DNA of 7,520 nucleotides, from contig JAUMTV010000138.1 of the NCBI GenBank assembly GCA_030531025.1, forward strand, positions 1-7,520. The letters run 5' to 3'. Numbering within the stretch: position 1 is the first letter of the stretch; every line of letters begins with the position of its first letter. Position numbers and translations under genes: made by a program. Of the stretch, positions 1 through 6,892 are shown in pieces. Below the pieces are notes generated by a model. It saw nothing but the letters and a program-made list of their open reading frames with translations. It was not told the DNA's origin and did not search any database. Source of the DNA: Turicibacter sp. (GTDB lineage: Bacteria; Bacillota; Bacilli; MOL361; Turicibacteraceae).

Positions 1-22
1 CCTTGGTTATCAAGGTTATTTT
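1..22 (+). terminator. Weak hairpin with T-rich tail at the left edge
   Basis: CCTTG (1-5) and CAAGG (11-15) form a 5-bp stem around GTTAT, followed by the T-rich run 16-22. This could be the right part of a terminator of an upstream gene, with the left arm cut by the window edge, or a leader element before the riboswitch. The stem is short and the upstream context is missing. CCTTG (1-5) could also pair with the identical CAAGG at 117-121, which lies in the ribosome site of the first gene. Confidence 0.3.
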
Positions 23-88
23 CATATATAACGCAAATATGGTGCGTAAGTTTCTACCCGATTTCCGTAAAAAATCGGACTATGAGAA
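19..88 (+). ncRNA. Purine riboswitch aptamer, guanine (C74) class
   Basis: This is a three-way-junction purine aptamer that binds guanine or hypoxanthine in the nascent mRNA. P1 pairs 19-26 with 81-88 (8 bp, one G-U). P2 pairs 31-35 with 43-47 and closes loop AATATGG (36-42). P3 pairs 58-64 with 72-78 (7 bp) and closes loop CCGTAAA (65-71). The junction GTTTCTAC at 50-57 is the family hallmark. By alignment to B. subtilis xpt, U47 is t51, U51 is t55 and the discriminator Y74 is c80 (GACTATG at 78-84), which predicts guanine rather than adenine recognition. The 5' side of J1/2-P2 appears one nucleotide shorter than in xpt. The aptamer heads the transporter-deaminase operon starting at 132. Confidence 0.93.
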
Positions 89-90
89 GA

Positions 91-115
91 GATAGAACAG
101 GCCATTCGTTCTATC
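91..115 (+). promoter_or_regulatory. Hairpin between riboswitch aptamer and first ribosome site
   Basis: GATAGAAC (91-98) and GTTCTATC (108-115) are a perfect 8-bp inverted repeat with a 9-nt loop. The hairpin ends two bases before the AAGGAGGT ribosome site (118-125). It has no following U-run, so it does not look like an intrinsic terminator. It does not overlap P1 (81-88), so it is not obviously exclusive with ligand-bound P1. It is probably part of the expression platform or a spacer that keeps the ribosome site exposed; the mechanism is not clear from the sequence. Confidence 0.5.
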
Positions 116-131
116 GCAAGGAGGTAACTAC

Positions 132-965
132 ATGAAGAAAAATTCAGCTTATGTTTTAATGGTTCCAGGATTCGTCCTATTATTATTATTTTTAATGTTG
201 CCATTATGTTCAATCTTATGGCCAACAATCTTTAGTAACGGATTATCTTTAAATCAGTATATTTCATTCTTCCAGGATGAGTACTATTTAGAGATTTTCT
301 ATCGAACGCTGAAAATCTCCTTGATTGCTACCTTGGTTTGTACACTATTTGGAGTGCCGACCGCATATTTTATTTCTCGTTGTTCAACAAAATGGAAAGG
401 TTTATTAATTGCAATTTCTATCTTCCCATTATTAACGAACTCAGTTGTTCGTAGTTTTGCTTGGATTAATATCCTAGGGAAAAATGGGATTATTAATAAC
501 GCATTAATGAGCTTAGGTGTTATTGAACAGCCAATTAGTATGCTTTATACTGAGTTTGCTGTCTTAATCGGAACAATTTATTTATTCTTACCAATTATGA
601 TTATTACTTTAGTTGGGGTAATGGATAATATTGATAACGATATGATGGAGGCAGCTGAAAGCCTAGGAGCTAATCGTTTAACCGCTTTTATGAAAGTTGT
701 TTTACCGATGAGTGTTCCAGGAATGATTACAGGAGCAGTTCTTGTCTTTACTGGATCATTAACAGCATACACAACGCCACAGCTTTTAGGTGGTAACAGA
801 GCATTAGTTTTACCAACTTTAATCTATCAACGTGCCATGGCCTTAAATGATTGGACAGGTGCAAGTGTAATTGCAGCGATTATGATCGTAGCGACACTGA
901 TTGTTATGAAGGGATTAAACTTCGTAGCTGCAAGAATAGATAAGCGAGGTGAACTAGATGCGTAA
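132..965 (+). CDS. potB: ABC transporter permease, PotB-like (polyamine/opine/purine-type importer)
   Basis: This is the first inner-membrane permease of a type I ABC importer, 277 residues, the usual PotB size. Hydrophobic segments lie at about 8-30, 61-82, 90-112, 138-163, 198-220 and 243-262, which fits six membrane helices. The cytoplasmic EAA loop that docks on the ATPase is clear at 173-197 (EAAESLGA with VVLPMSVPG). The ATG at 132 follows AAGGAGGT (118-125) at good spacing. It is the first gene after the guanine-class riboswitch and overlaps the second permease gene by 8 bp, so the two are likely translationally coupled and form a heterodimeric channel. The PotB label is a family assignment. 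The aptamer and the deaminase genes downstream suggest the cargo may be a purine-related compound rather than spermidine or putrescine. Confidence 0.93.
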   Translation: MKKNSAYVLMVPGFVLLLLFLMLPLCSILWPTIFSNGLSLNQYISFFQDEYYLEIFYRTLKISLIATLVCTLFGVPTAYFISRCSTKWKGLLIAISIFPLLTNSVVRSFAWINILGKNGIINNALMSLGVIEQPISMLYTEFAVLIGTIYLFLPIMIITLVGVMDNIDNDMMEAAESLGANRLTAFMKVVLPMSVPGMITGAVLVFTGSLTAYTTPQLLGGNRALVLPTLIYQRAMALNDWTGASVIAAIMIVATLIVMKGLNFVAARIDKRGELDA

Positions 966-1740
966 ACATAAAATGTTAACATTAATTTCAATGTTCGTTT
1001 TTGCTTTTTTATTCTTTCCATTAGTTATTATTACGGTCACTGCTTTTGGAACAGAAAATACAATCTCGTTTCCGATTAAAGGATTTACATTTGATTGGTT
1101 CGTTAAGGCATTAACGTCAAAAACATTTATGGATTCTTTCTATTTAAGTTTTAAACTAGCGTTTATATCAACTTTAATTGCGTTAGTCATTGGGATTCCT
1201 GCTGCTTATGGGATGTCACGTTACTCAGTTAGAGGGAAGAAGTTATTAAAAAGCTTTTTCTTATCTCCAACAATCGTTCCTGGGATTGTCATTGGATATG
1301 CCTTATTCCAATTTTTAGTGATTAAACTTCGATTACCAGTTTTTCAAGGGTTATTATTTGGACATTTCTTAGTTGTCTTACCTTATATTATTCGAATCGT
1401 GGGAGCATCACTAGAGCAATTTGATTTCTCGATTGAAGAAGTGGCTTGGAGTTTAGGATGTAATAAAATCCAGACATTCTTTAAGATTGTTTTACCAAAC
1501 ATCTCAAGTGGAATTATTTCAAGTTTCTTATTAGCTTTCATTAATTCATTCAATAATATTCCAGTTTCAATGTTCTTAACAGGACCTGGTATTTCAACCT
1601 TACCAACAGCATTAATGAACTATATTGAATATTATTATGACCCAACGGTATCAGCCGTTTCAGTCTTATTAATGGTGGCAACAATTATTATCATGTTTAT
1701 CGTAGAAAAAACACTTGGAATTAATTCATTGGCAAAATAG
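958..1740 (+). CDS. potC: ABC transporter permease, PotC-like
   Basis: This is the second permease subunit, 260 residues, matching PotC length. Hydrophobic segments lie at about 7-29, 63-84, 99-121, 130-150, 186-207 and 230-250. The EAA-type loop is at 160-184 (EEVAWSLGCN followed by KIVLPN); the canonical EAA is EEVA here, which is common in PotC-type subunits. The start ATG at 958 lies inside the end of potB, preceded by GAGGTG (946-951). The stop codon overlaps the ribosome site of the ATPase gene. It should pair with the 132-965 product in the membrane and bind the ATPase encoded next. Substrate specificity cannot be read from the permeases alone. Confidence 0.93.
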   Translation: MRKHKMLTLISMFVFAFLFFPLVIITVTAFGTENTISFPIKGFTFDWFVKALTSKTFMDSFYLSFKLAFISTLIALVIGIPAAYGMSRYSVRGKKLLKSFFLSPTIVPGIVIGYALFQFLVIKLRLPVFQGLLFGHFLVVLPYIIRIVGASLEQFDFSIEEVAWSLGCNKIQTFFKIVLPNISSGIISSFLLAFINSFNNIPVSMFLTGPGISTLPTALMNYIEYYYDPTVSAVSVLLMVATIIIMFIVEKTLGINSLAK

Positions 1741-1751
1741 GAGGAGACACC

Positions 1752-2780
1752 ATGGCATTCGTAGAATTAAATGATATTCGCGTCACTTATGATGGAAAAA
1801 ATGATATTTTAAAAGGATTAAATTTACAGATGCAAGAAGGTGAGTTAGTGTCTTTACTTGGTCCAAGTGGATGTGGTAAGACAACAACTTTACGCGTCAT
1901 AGCAGGTTTTATTGATATAGCAGATGGAGACTTCTTAGTTGATGGTGATAACTTTACTAAGATTCCAGTTCATAAACGTAACTTCGGTTTAGTTTTCCAA
2001 AGCTATGCTTTATTCCCTCACTTAACTGTAAAAGATAACGTAGCTTTTGGATTGAAGCTTCGTAAAATGGACAAAAAACAAATCGAAGAAAAAGTCGATC
2101 ACATGTTAGAAGTCTGTGGATTATTAGAGTATAAAGATCGCTTACCAAAACAATTATCAGGTGGGCAACGTCAACGTGTTGCATTAGCACGTGCCTTAGT
2201 CATCGAACCTAAATTATTATTACTTGATGAACCATTAAGTAACTTAGATGCAAAACTTCGCATTCAAATGCGTGTTGAGATTAAACGAATTCAAAAAGCA
2301 TTAGGAATTACAACAGTCTTTGTTACACATGATCAAGAAGAATGCTTTGCAATTTCTGATCGTGTCGCTGTCATGAATAAAGGGGTTATTGAGCAATACG
2401 ATACACCTGAAAATATTTATGCTAAACCAAAAACAGAGTTTGTTGCTCGTTTTATTGGATTTGAAAACTTTATTCCGATGAAGCACCAAGAAGGTAACAC
2501 ATTCTTAAGCGAGGACTTAACATTTACAGTAGCAGAATTACCTGAGACGAAGGCAACACTTGGAACCATCCGCCCAGATGATATCGAGATTGTTAAAGAA
2601 CAAAAAGAAAATTGTTTAACAGGTGTAGTTCAAGTTCGTACGTTCTTAGGTAAGAGCTATCAGTATGAAGTTCAAACAAAAGTCGGAAAAATTGTTGTAA
2701 ATCATGATGGAGCAGATGTTTATGAGATTAATGATGAATTAACATTACATCTTCCAGCTAATAAAATCGTTTTAGTTTAA
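1752..2780 (+). CDS. potA: ABC transporter ATP-binding protein, PotA-like
   Basis: This is the cytoplasmic ATPase that powers the importer, 342 residues with all catalytic motifs. Walker A is GPSGCGKTT at 37-45, the Q-loop Gln is Q83, the signature LSGGQ is at 135-139, Walker B LLLLDEP is at 155-161, the D-loop SNLDA is at 163-167 and the switch His is H193. The region after about residue 240 fits the C-terminal TOBE/OB-fold regulatory domain of the PotA/MalK group, somewhat shorter than the E. coli PotA protein (about 378 residues). AGGAGG (1739-1744) overlaps the potC stop and sets the ATG at 1752. The gene follows both permeases, so the order is B-C-A-D rather than A-B-C-D. It is very likely functional. 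Confidence 0.95.
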   Translation: MAFVELNDIRVTYDGKNDILKGLNLQMQEGELVSLLGPSGCGKTTTLRVIAGFIDIADGDFLVDGDNFTKIPVHKRNFGLVFQSYALFPHLTVKDNVAFGLKLRKMDKKQIEEKVDHMLEVCGLLEYKDRLPKQLSGGQRQRVALARALVIEPKLLLLDEPLSNLDAKLRIQMRVEIKRIQKALGITTVFVTHDQEECFAISDRVAVMNKGVIEQYDTPENIYAKPKTEFVARFIGFENFIPMKHQEGNTFLSEDLTFTVAELPETKATLGTIRPDDIEIVKEQKENCLTGVVQVRTFLGKSYQYEVQTKVGKIVVNHDGADVYEINDELTLHLPANKIVLV

Positions 2781-2790
2781 ACAAGTAAAG

Positions 2791-2795
2791 AGGAG
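2791..2795 (+). promoter_or_regulatory. Ribosome binding site that decides the potD-like start
   Basis: AGGAG at 2791-2795 lies only one base before the ATG at 2797 but ten bases before the in-frame ATG at 2806. Only the second gives a workable spacing and a compact lipoprotein signal starting MKK, so 2806 is preferred. Confidence 0.6.
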
Positions 2796-2805
2796 AATGA
2801 GAAGT

Positions 2806-3858
2806 ATGAAAAAGACATGGAAATTAGCATTAGGAGCTGCAATGGCATTAGCACTTGTAACTGGATGTTCAGGAAATGAGACAGAAGGTTCAGGAAAAAA
2901 ACAATTAGTTGTTTCAACTTGGGGATTAAGCCAAGATGTATGGGAACAAGAAGTTAAAATTCCATTTGAAGAAAAATTCGATTGCGAATTAGTATTAGAA
3001 GTTGGTGGAACAAATGAACGTTACACTAAATTAGCTAATAACCCAAATGCTGGAGTTGATATCGTTGAGTTATCGCAATCAGCAGCAGCTAATGGATATG
3101 AAGCTGGATTATTCGAATCAATCGATTATTCAAAAGTTCCAAACGCTGCTTCATTAATTGAGCCAGCAGCAAAATTAGCTGAAGACGGATTTGGAGCTGC
3201 TTATACAGTGAATAGTATTGGGATTATTTATAACCCAGACGCTGTTGGATTTGAAATTAATGACTGGTCTGATTTATGGAATCCAGCATTAGAAGGTAAA
3301 GTTTCAATCCCAGATATTACAACAACATTTGGACCAGCTATGGTTTATGTAGCAAATGATTTTGCAAATGGAGATATTGAAGCAGATCAAGGTGAAGCTG
3401 CGTTTAAAGCATTAGAAGAGTTAAAACCAAATATTGTTAAAACGTATGCAAAATCTAGTGACTTAGCAAATATGTTTGCATCAGGTGAAATTGCAGTTGC
3501 AGTTGTTGGAGATTTCGGAATCCCTACAATTGAGCAAGCACAACCAAATGTTAAATTCGTTGTCCCTGCATCAGGAACGTATGCTAACTTCAACACAATT
3601 GATATTAATAAAAATTCTCAAAATAAAGAATTAGCTTATGAATATGTTAACTGGCGTTTAAGCCAAGAGTTACAAAGTGCAACAGCAGTTAGCTTAAATG
3701 AAGCACCAACTAACAAAGATGTTGTATTAACTGAAGAAGTGGCACAAAACAAAACTTACGGTGAAGCAGCAGAGAACGCTAAAGTTATTAACTATTCATT
3801 CGTTAATCCATTATTAAATAACTGGATTGATCAATGGAACCGTATTGTTAATCGTTAA
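2806..3858 (+). CDS. potD: ABC transporter substrate-binding lipoprotein, PotD-like fold, substrate likely not a polyamine
   Basis: This is the extracellular solute receptor of the importer, 350 residues from ATG 2806. Residues 1-20 are a lipoprotein signal with lipobox VTGC; Cys21 is the predicted lipid anchor, typical of Gram-positive binding proteins. The mature part begins with a KKQLVVSTWG strand and shows the PotD-like features GTNERYTKL (68-76), DIVELS (85-90), WSDLWNPALEGKV (154-166) and FVVPASG (251-257). A hand alignment to E. coli PotD keeps Trp34 (W39), Ser83 (S90) and Asp168 (D170) but replaces Tyr85 with S92, Glu171 with T173, Trp229 with G235, Trp255 with N261 and Asp257 with N263. 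Most cationic-amine contacts are therefore gone. With the deaminase genes downstream, a purine or similar neutral ligand is more likely. The alternative start at 2797 adds MRS and has poor ribosome-site spacing. Confidence 0.88.
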   Translation: MKKTWKLALGAAMALALVTGCSGNETEGSGKKQLVVSTWGLSQDVWEQEVKIPFEEKFDCELVLEVGGTNERYTKLANNPNAGVDIVELSQSAAANGYEAGLFESIDYSKVPNAASLIEPAAKLAEDGFGAAYTVNSIGIIYNPDAVGFEINDWSDLWNPALEGKVSIPDITTTFGPAMVYVANDFANGDIEADQGEAAFKALEELKPNIVKTYAKSSDLANMFASGEIAVAVVGDFGIPTIEQAQPNVKFVVPASGTYANFNTIDINKNSQNKELAYEYVNWRLSQELQSATAVSLNEAPTNKDVVLTEEVAQNKTYGEAAENAKVINYSFVNPLLNNWIDQWNRIVNR

Positions 3859-3877
3859 TTAAAACGGAGGATTCAAT

Positions 3878-5584
3878 ATGGATATGATCATAAAAAATAT
3901 TTCAGTTTATCAAACATTTACACAACAATTTGAAATAAAAGATGTATTAATTAAGAATGGACGTTTTGCTTATATTGCTGATTCATTATCGGTTACAAAT
4001 GAATCAGTGATTGATGGAACAGGCAAATGGATGATTCCAGGCTTAATTGATATTCATATGCATATTGAAAGTTCTATGACTTTACCTTCACGTTTTTCCG
4101 AAGCAGTTTTACCTCATGGGGTCACGACGGTTGTCGCTGACCCTCATGAGATTGCAAATGTGTTTGGACTTGAAGGGATTCAATCATTTTTATCCAATGC
4201 AACTGCATTGGATATTTTTTATGGAATTCCTTCTTCTGTTCCTTCAACGTCACCGCAGTTAGAAACAACAGGTGGATTCATCGGTGTGAATGAAGTCACA
4301 ACACTTCTTCAAAATCCAAATATTTTATGTCTTGGGGAAGTGATGAACTTTCAAGATTTATGCAAAGAAGAAACATCAACGATTAAAGAAATTATTAAAG
4401 TTTGCCAAGAACTTAAACCATCTTTACCAATTGAAGGTCATTGTCCTAAAATTACTGGTAAAGATTTAGCTGATTTTATTGTAGCAGGTGTGACGGCTGA
4501 TCATACTCAACAAACACCAGAAAGTATTTTGGAAAAAATTAAAAGTGGGATGTTCTTAGAAATTCAAAAGAAGTCCATGACGAAAGAAACAATTCAAACG
4601 TTAATGGAACATCATTTTTATGACTATTTCGCCTTTGTGACAGATGATGTCATGGCTGATAAATTGCCGAAAGGGCACTTAAATGAAATGATTAAATTAG
4701 CTGTTTCATTAGGGATGTCAGTTGAAAAAGCTATTTATTGTTCAACTTATACCCCTGCACGACGTATGCATTTAGAAGATCGAGGAATGATTGCACCAGG
4801 ACGTTTAGCTGATTTTATTATTTTAAGTGATTTAAATCAGTTTACGATTCATTCGGTCTATAAAAACGGTGAATGTGTCTTTAGTCAAGGTTTCACATAT
4901 AAGGAAAAGCACGATCAAACATTTCCATCGCACTTTTATGAATCAATTAAATGTAAGAAAGCAACACTTGAAGATTTCACGATTAAAGTGTCTGGAAAAA
5001 AAGCCATCTGTAATGTCATTCAAACACAACCTCATTCAACGTTTACTAAACATATTCAAAAAGAAGTCATGATTAAAGAAGGACAACTTGATTATCAGGC
5101 AGCTAATCTTTGTTTATTAACGATTTATGAGCGTTATGGAAAAAATAATAATATTGCACATGCTTTATTAGATGCGCCAATTAATAAGCGTGGAGCTATT
5201 GCAACATCTTGGGCACATGATCATCATAATGTGATGGTCATGGGAAATCATACTGAAGATATGATGTTAGCTCAACAAACGATTTGTGACATGCAAGGGG
5301 GTTATGTCGTCGTACACGAAGGACGTGTAGTCGCTAAAGCATTGCTTGAGATAGGTGGGATTGTCAGTGCCCAACCAATTGAAGTATTAGCTCAACAACT
5401 AAAAGAAGTTCGATTAGCAATGCAGCAATTAGGTTATCAACATGATAATGAAATTATGTCTTTCTCAACATTATCTCTTCCTGTTTCACCTGAATTAAAA
5501 GTCACAGATGTTGGAGTGATTAAGACAAAAACACAAAAAATAATTCCATTAATTGAGGAGGTATATCATGAAGACCTTAATTAA
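3878..5584 (+). CDS. ade: Adenine deaminase (Ade family)
   Basis: This is a cytoplasmic metal-dependent hydrolase expected to convert adenine to hypoxanthine and ammonia. The 568-residue length is normal for the family. The N-terminal amidohydrolase barrel shows H60-x-H62 in the hallmark HMHIESSM (60-67), ADPHEIANV (87-95), the bridging E154 (LGEVMN), H188 (EGHCP), H209 (ADH) and D256-D257 (TDD). The C-terminal adenine-deaminase domain (about 390-550) carries AHDHHN (446-451) and LPVSPELKVTD (534-544). CGGAGG (3865-3870) sets the ATG at 3878, 19 nt after the potD-like stop. Two positions differ from the AdeC sequences I remember: DHE is DHT (208-210) and DDR is DDV (256-258), a pattern I associate with YerA-like homologues. 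Substrate may therefore differ, though adenine remains the best call. Confidence 0.9.
   Translation: MDMIIKNISVYQTFTQQFEIKDVLIKNGRFAYIADSLSVTNESVIDGTGKWMIPGLIDIHMHIESSMTLPSRFSEAVLPHGVTTVVADPHEIANVFGLEGIQSFLSNATALDIFYGIPSSVPSTSPQLETTGGFIGVNEVTTLLQNPNILCLGEVMNFQDLCKEETSTIKEIIKVCQELKPSLPIEGHCPKITGKDLADFIVAGVTADHTQQTPESILEKIKSGMFLEIQKKSMTKETIQTLMEHHFYDYFAFVTDDVMADKLPKGHLNEMIKLAVSLGMSVEKAIYCSTYTPARRMHLEDRGMIAPGRLADFIILSDLNQFTIHSVYKNGECVFSQGFTYKEKHDQTFPSHFYESIKCKKATLEDFTIKVSGKKAICNVIQTQPHSTFTKHIQKEVMIKEGQLDYQAANLCLLTIYERYGKNNNIAHALLDAPINKRGAIATSWAHDHHNVMVMGNHTEDMMLAQQTICDMQGGYVVVHEGRVVAKALLEIGGIVSAQPIEVLAQQLKEVRLAMQQLGYQHDNEIMSFSTLSLPVSPELKVTDVGVIKTKTQKIIPLIEEVYHEDLN
5556..5561 (+). promoter_or_regulatory. 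Ribosome binding site that decides the aminohydrolase start
   Basis: AGGAGG at 5556-5561, inside the end of the adenine deaminase gene, lies six bases before ATG 5568. The longer in-frame reading from TTG 5553 would place the ribosome site inside the coding sequence, so ATG 5568 is the real start. Confidence 0.85.
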
Positions 5585-6887
5585 AAATGCTTGGATTTTA
5601 ACAATGGATGAAGCGCTATCAACTTATCCACAAGGAATGTTAATCATAGAAGATGATCGAATTACTTATGTAGGTGATCATGATGCATTATTAGGAGAAG
5701 GTGTGGATGAGGTCATTGATGCGGCGGGTGGTCTACTGATTCCAGGGATGGTTAATACACATGCTCATGTTTCAATGATTCCTTTTCGATCATTAGGTGA
5801 TGATTGTCCGGATCGACTTCGTCGTTACTTATTTCCACTTGAAATTGAATGTATGAATGCACCATTAGTTTATGAAGCGGCACGCTATGGTATTTTAGAG
5901 ATGCAGCGTAATGGAGTGACGACGTTTTTAGATATGTACTACTTTGAAGATGAAGTGGCACGTGCGTGTGATGAGATGCAGATGCGTGGAGTTCTTGGGG
6001 AGACGGTTATTAATTTTCCAACGTGTGATTGCAAGGAAGCTTATGGTGGGCTTGCGTATAGTGAGAATTTTATTCGTAAGTGGAAATCACATGAATTAGT
6101 GACGCCAATCATTGCACCTCATGCAACTAATACAAATGACGCCAATGCATTAAAGGCGGCTCATGACATCGCTAAGACACATGATACGTTAGTTTCTATG
6201 CATGTCGCTGAAATGGATTATGAAATGACGGAGTTTCATGAAAAGTATAATATGACACCTGTGGAGTATTTAGATTCAATTGGTGTGCTAAGTGATCGTT
6301 TAGTGGCTGCTCATTGTATTCATGTGAATGAACAGGACATGAAGTTAATGGCAGCGCGTGGGACGAGTATAGCGCATTGTGTAGGTTCTAATATGAAAGC
6401 AGGAAAAGGGATTGCCCCTGTCAAAGAAATGGTACAACATGGAATTGCTGTTGGCCTTGGAACAGATGGACCAAGTAGTGGAAATACACTCGATTTATTT
6501 ACTCAAATGAAAACAGCTGTTTATGCACAAAAAACACATTACAAAGATCGTTCATTATTTAAAGCCGAAGAAATTTTAAAGTTAGCTACCATTGAAGGAG
6601 CTAAAGTTTTAAAGATGGATGAACAGATTGGCTCACTAGAAGTTGGGAAAAAAGCAGATCTTGTTTTGATTGAAACACACTCGGTAAATATGTTCCCAAT
6701 TTATGACCCATATTCAGCTATTGTATATAGTGCGAATGCTTCAAATGTGGATAGCGTTTGGATTAATGGGGTACGTGTGTTAAAAGAAAAGCAATCTATT
6801 TTTAATCAAGACAATATTAAAGATGCATTAATGAAAGAAATGCAAATTTTTAAACAACGTGCGATTGAACGTTCAAAAGAATTATAG
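5568..6887 (+). CDS. COG0402-type aminohydrolase (MTA/SAH or guanine deaminase-like; substrate uncertain)
   Basis: This is a cytoplasmic amidohydrolase-superfamily deaminase, 439 residues from ATG 5568, similar to MtaD/TrzA/chlorohydrolase proteins. The metal and catalytic set is complete: H65-x-H67 (NTHAHV), H212 with E215 (MHVAE), H249 (AAHC) and D300 (LGTDG). H185 (APH) and E92 (FPLE) match substrate-contact residues H173 and E84 of Thermotoga Tm0936. Arg136 and Arg148 of Tm0936, which hold the carboxylate of S-adenosylhomocysteine, align with E145 and about L162, so SAH is an unlikely substrate. Methylthioadenosine, adenosine, guanine or another aminated purine or pterin remain possible. 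The gene overlaps the adenine deaminase gene by 17 bp, so the two are probably co-translated, and it is the last gene before the terminator. Together the two enzymes suggest deamination of two different purine-like compounds. Confidence 0.88.
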   Translation: MKTLIKNAWILTMDEALSTYPQGMLIIEDDRITYVGDHDALLGEGVDEVIDAAGGLLIPGMVNTHAHVSMIPFRSLGDDCPDRLRRYLFPLEIECMNAPLVYEAARYGILEMQRNGVTTFLDMYYFEDEVARACDEMQMRGVLGETVINFPTCDCKEAYGGLAYSENFIRKWKSHELVTPIIAPHATNTNDANALKAAHDIAKTHDTLVSMHVAEMDYEMTEFHEKYNMTPVEYLDSIGVLSDRLVAAHCIHVNEQDMKLMAARGTSIAHCVGSNMKAGKGIAPVKEMVQHGIAVGLGTDGPSSGNTLDLFTQMKTAVYAQKTHYKDRSLFKAEEILKLATIEGAKVLKMDEQIGSLEVGKKADLVLIETHSVNMFPIYDPYSAIVYSANASNVDSVWINGVRVLKEKQSIFNQDNIKDALMKEMQIFKQRAIERSKEL

Positions 6888-6892
6888 TCATT

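Noticed and set aside
91..115. Hairpin considered as the riboswitch's intrinsic terminator
   Set aside because: It is followed by GCAAGGAGG, not a U-run, and sits directly before the ribosome site.
22..2489. Several 60-80 residue minus-strand frames over the riboswitch and transporter genes
   Set aside because: They are antisense to conserved coding sequence or to the aptamer, lack ribosome sites and have no recognisable domains.
2797..2805. ATG 2797 as the start of the binding lipoprotein
   Set aside because: It is only one base from the AGGAG site; ATG 2806 has workable spacing and a standard lipoprotein signal.
3859..3877. Possible internal promoter or terminator between the transporter and deaminase genes
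   Set aside because: The 19-nt gap has room only for the CGGAGG ribosome site and no hairpin is seen.
4869..5072. 67-residue + strand reading frame inside the adenine deaminase gene
   Set aside because: It lies wholly within a clearly coding frame, has no good ribosome site and resembles no known protein.
5553..5567. TTG at 5553 as the aminohydrolase start (adding MRRYI)
   Set aside because: It would bury the AGGAGG ribosome site in the coding sequence; ATG 5568 has ideal spacing and matches the family N-terminus (MKTLIKNAWI).
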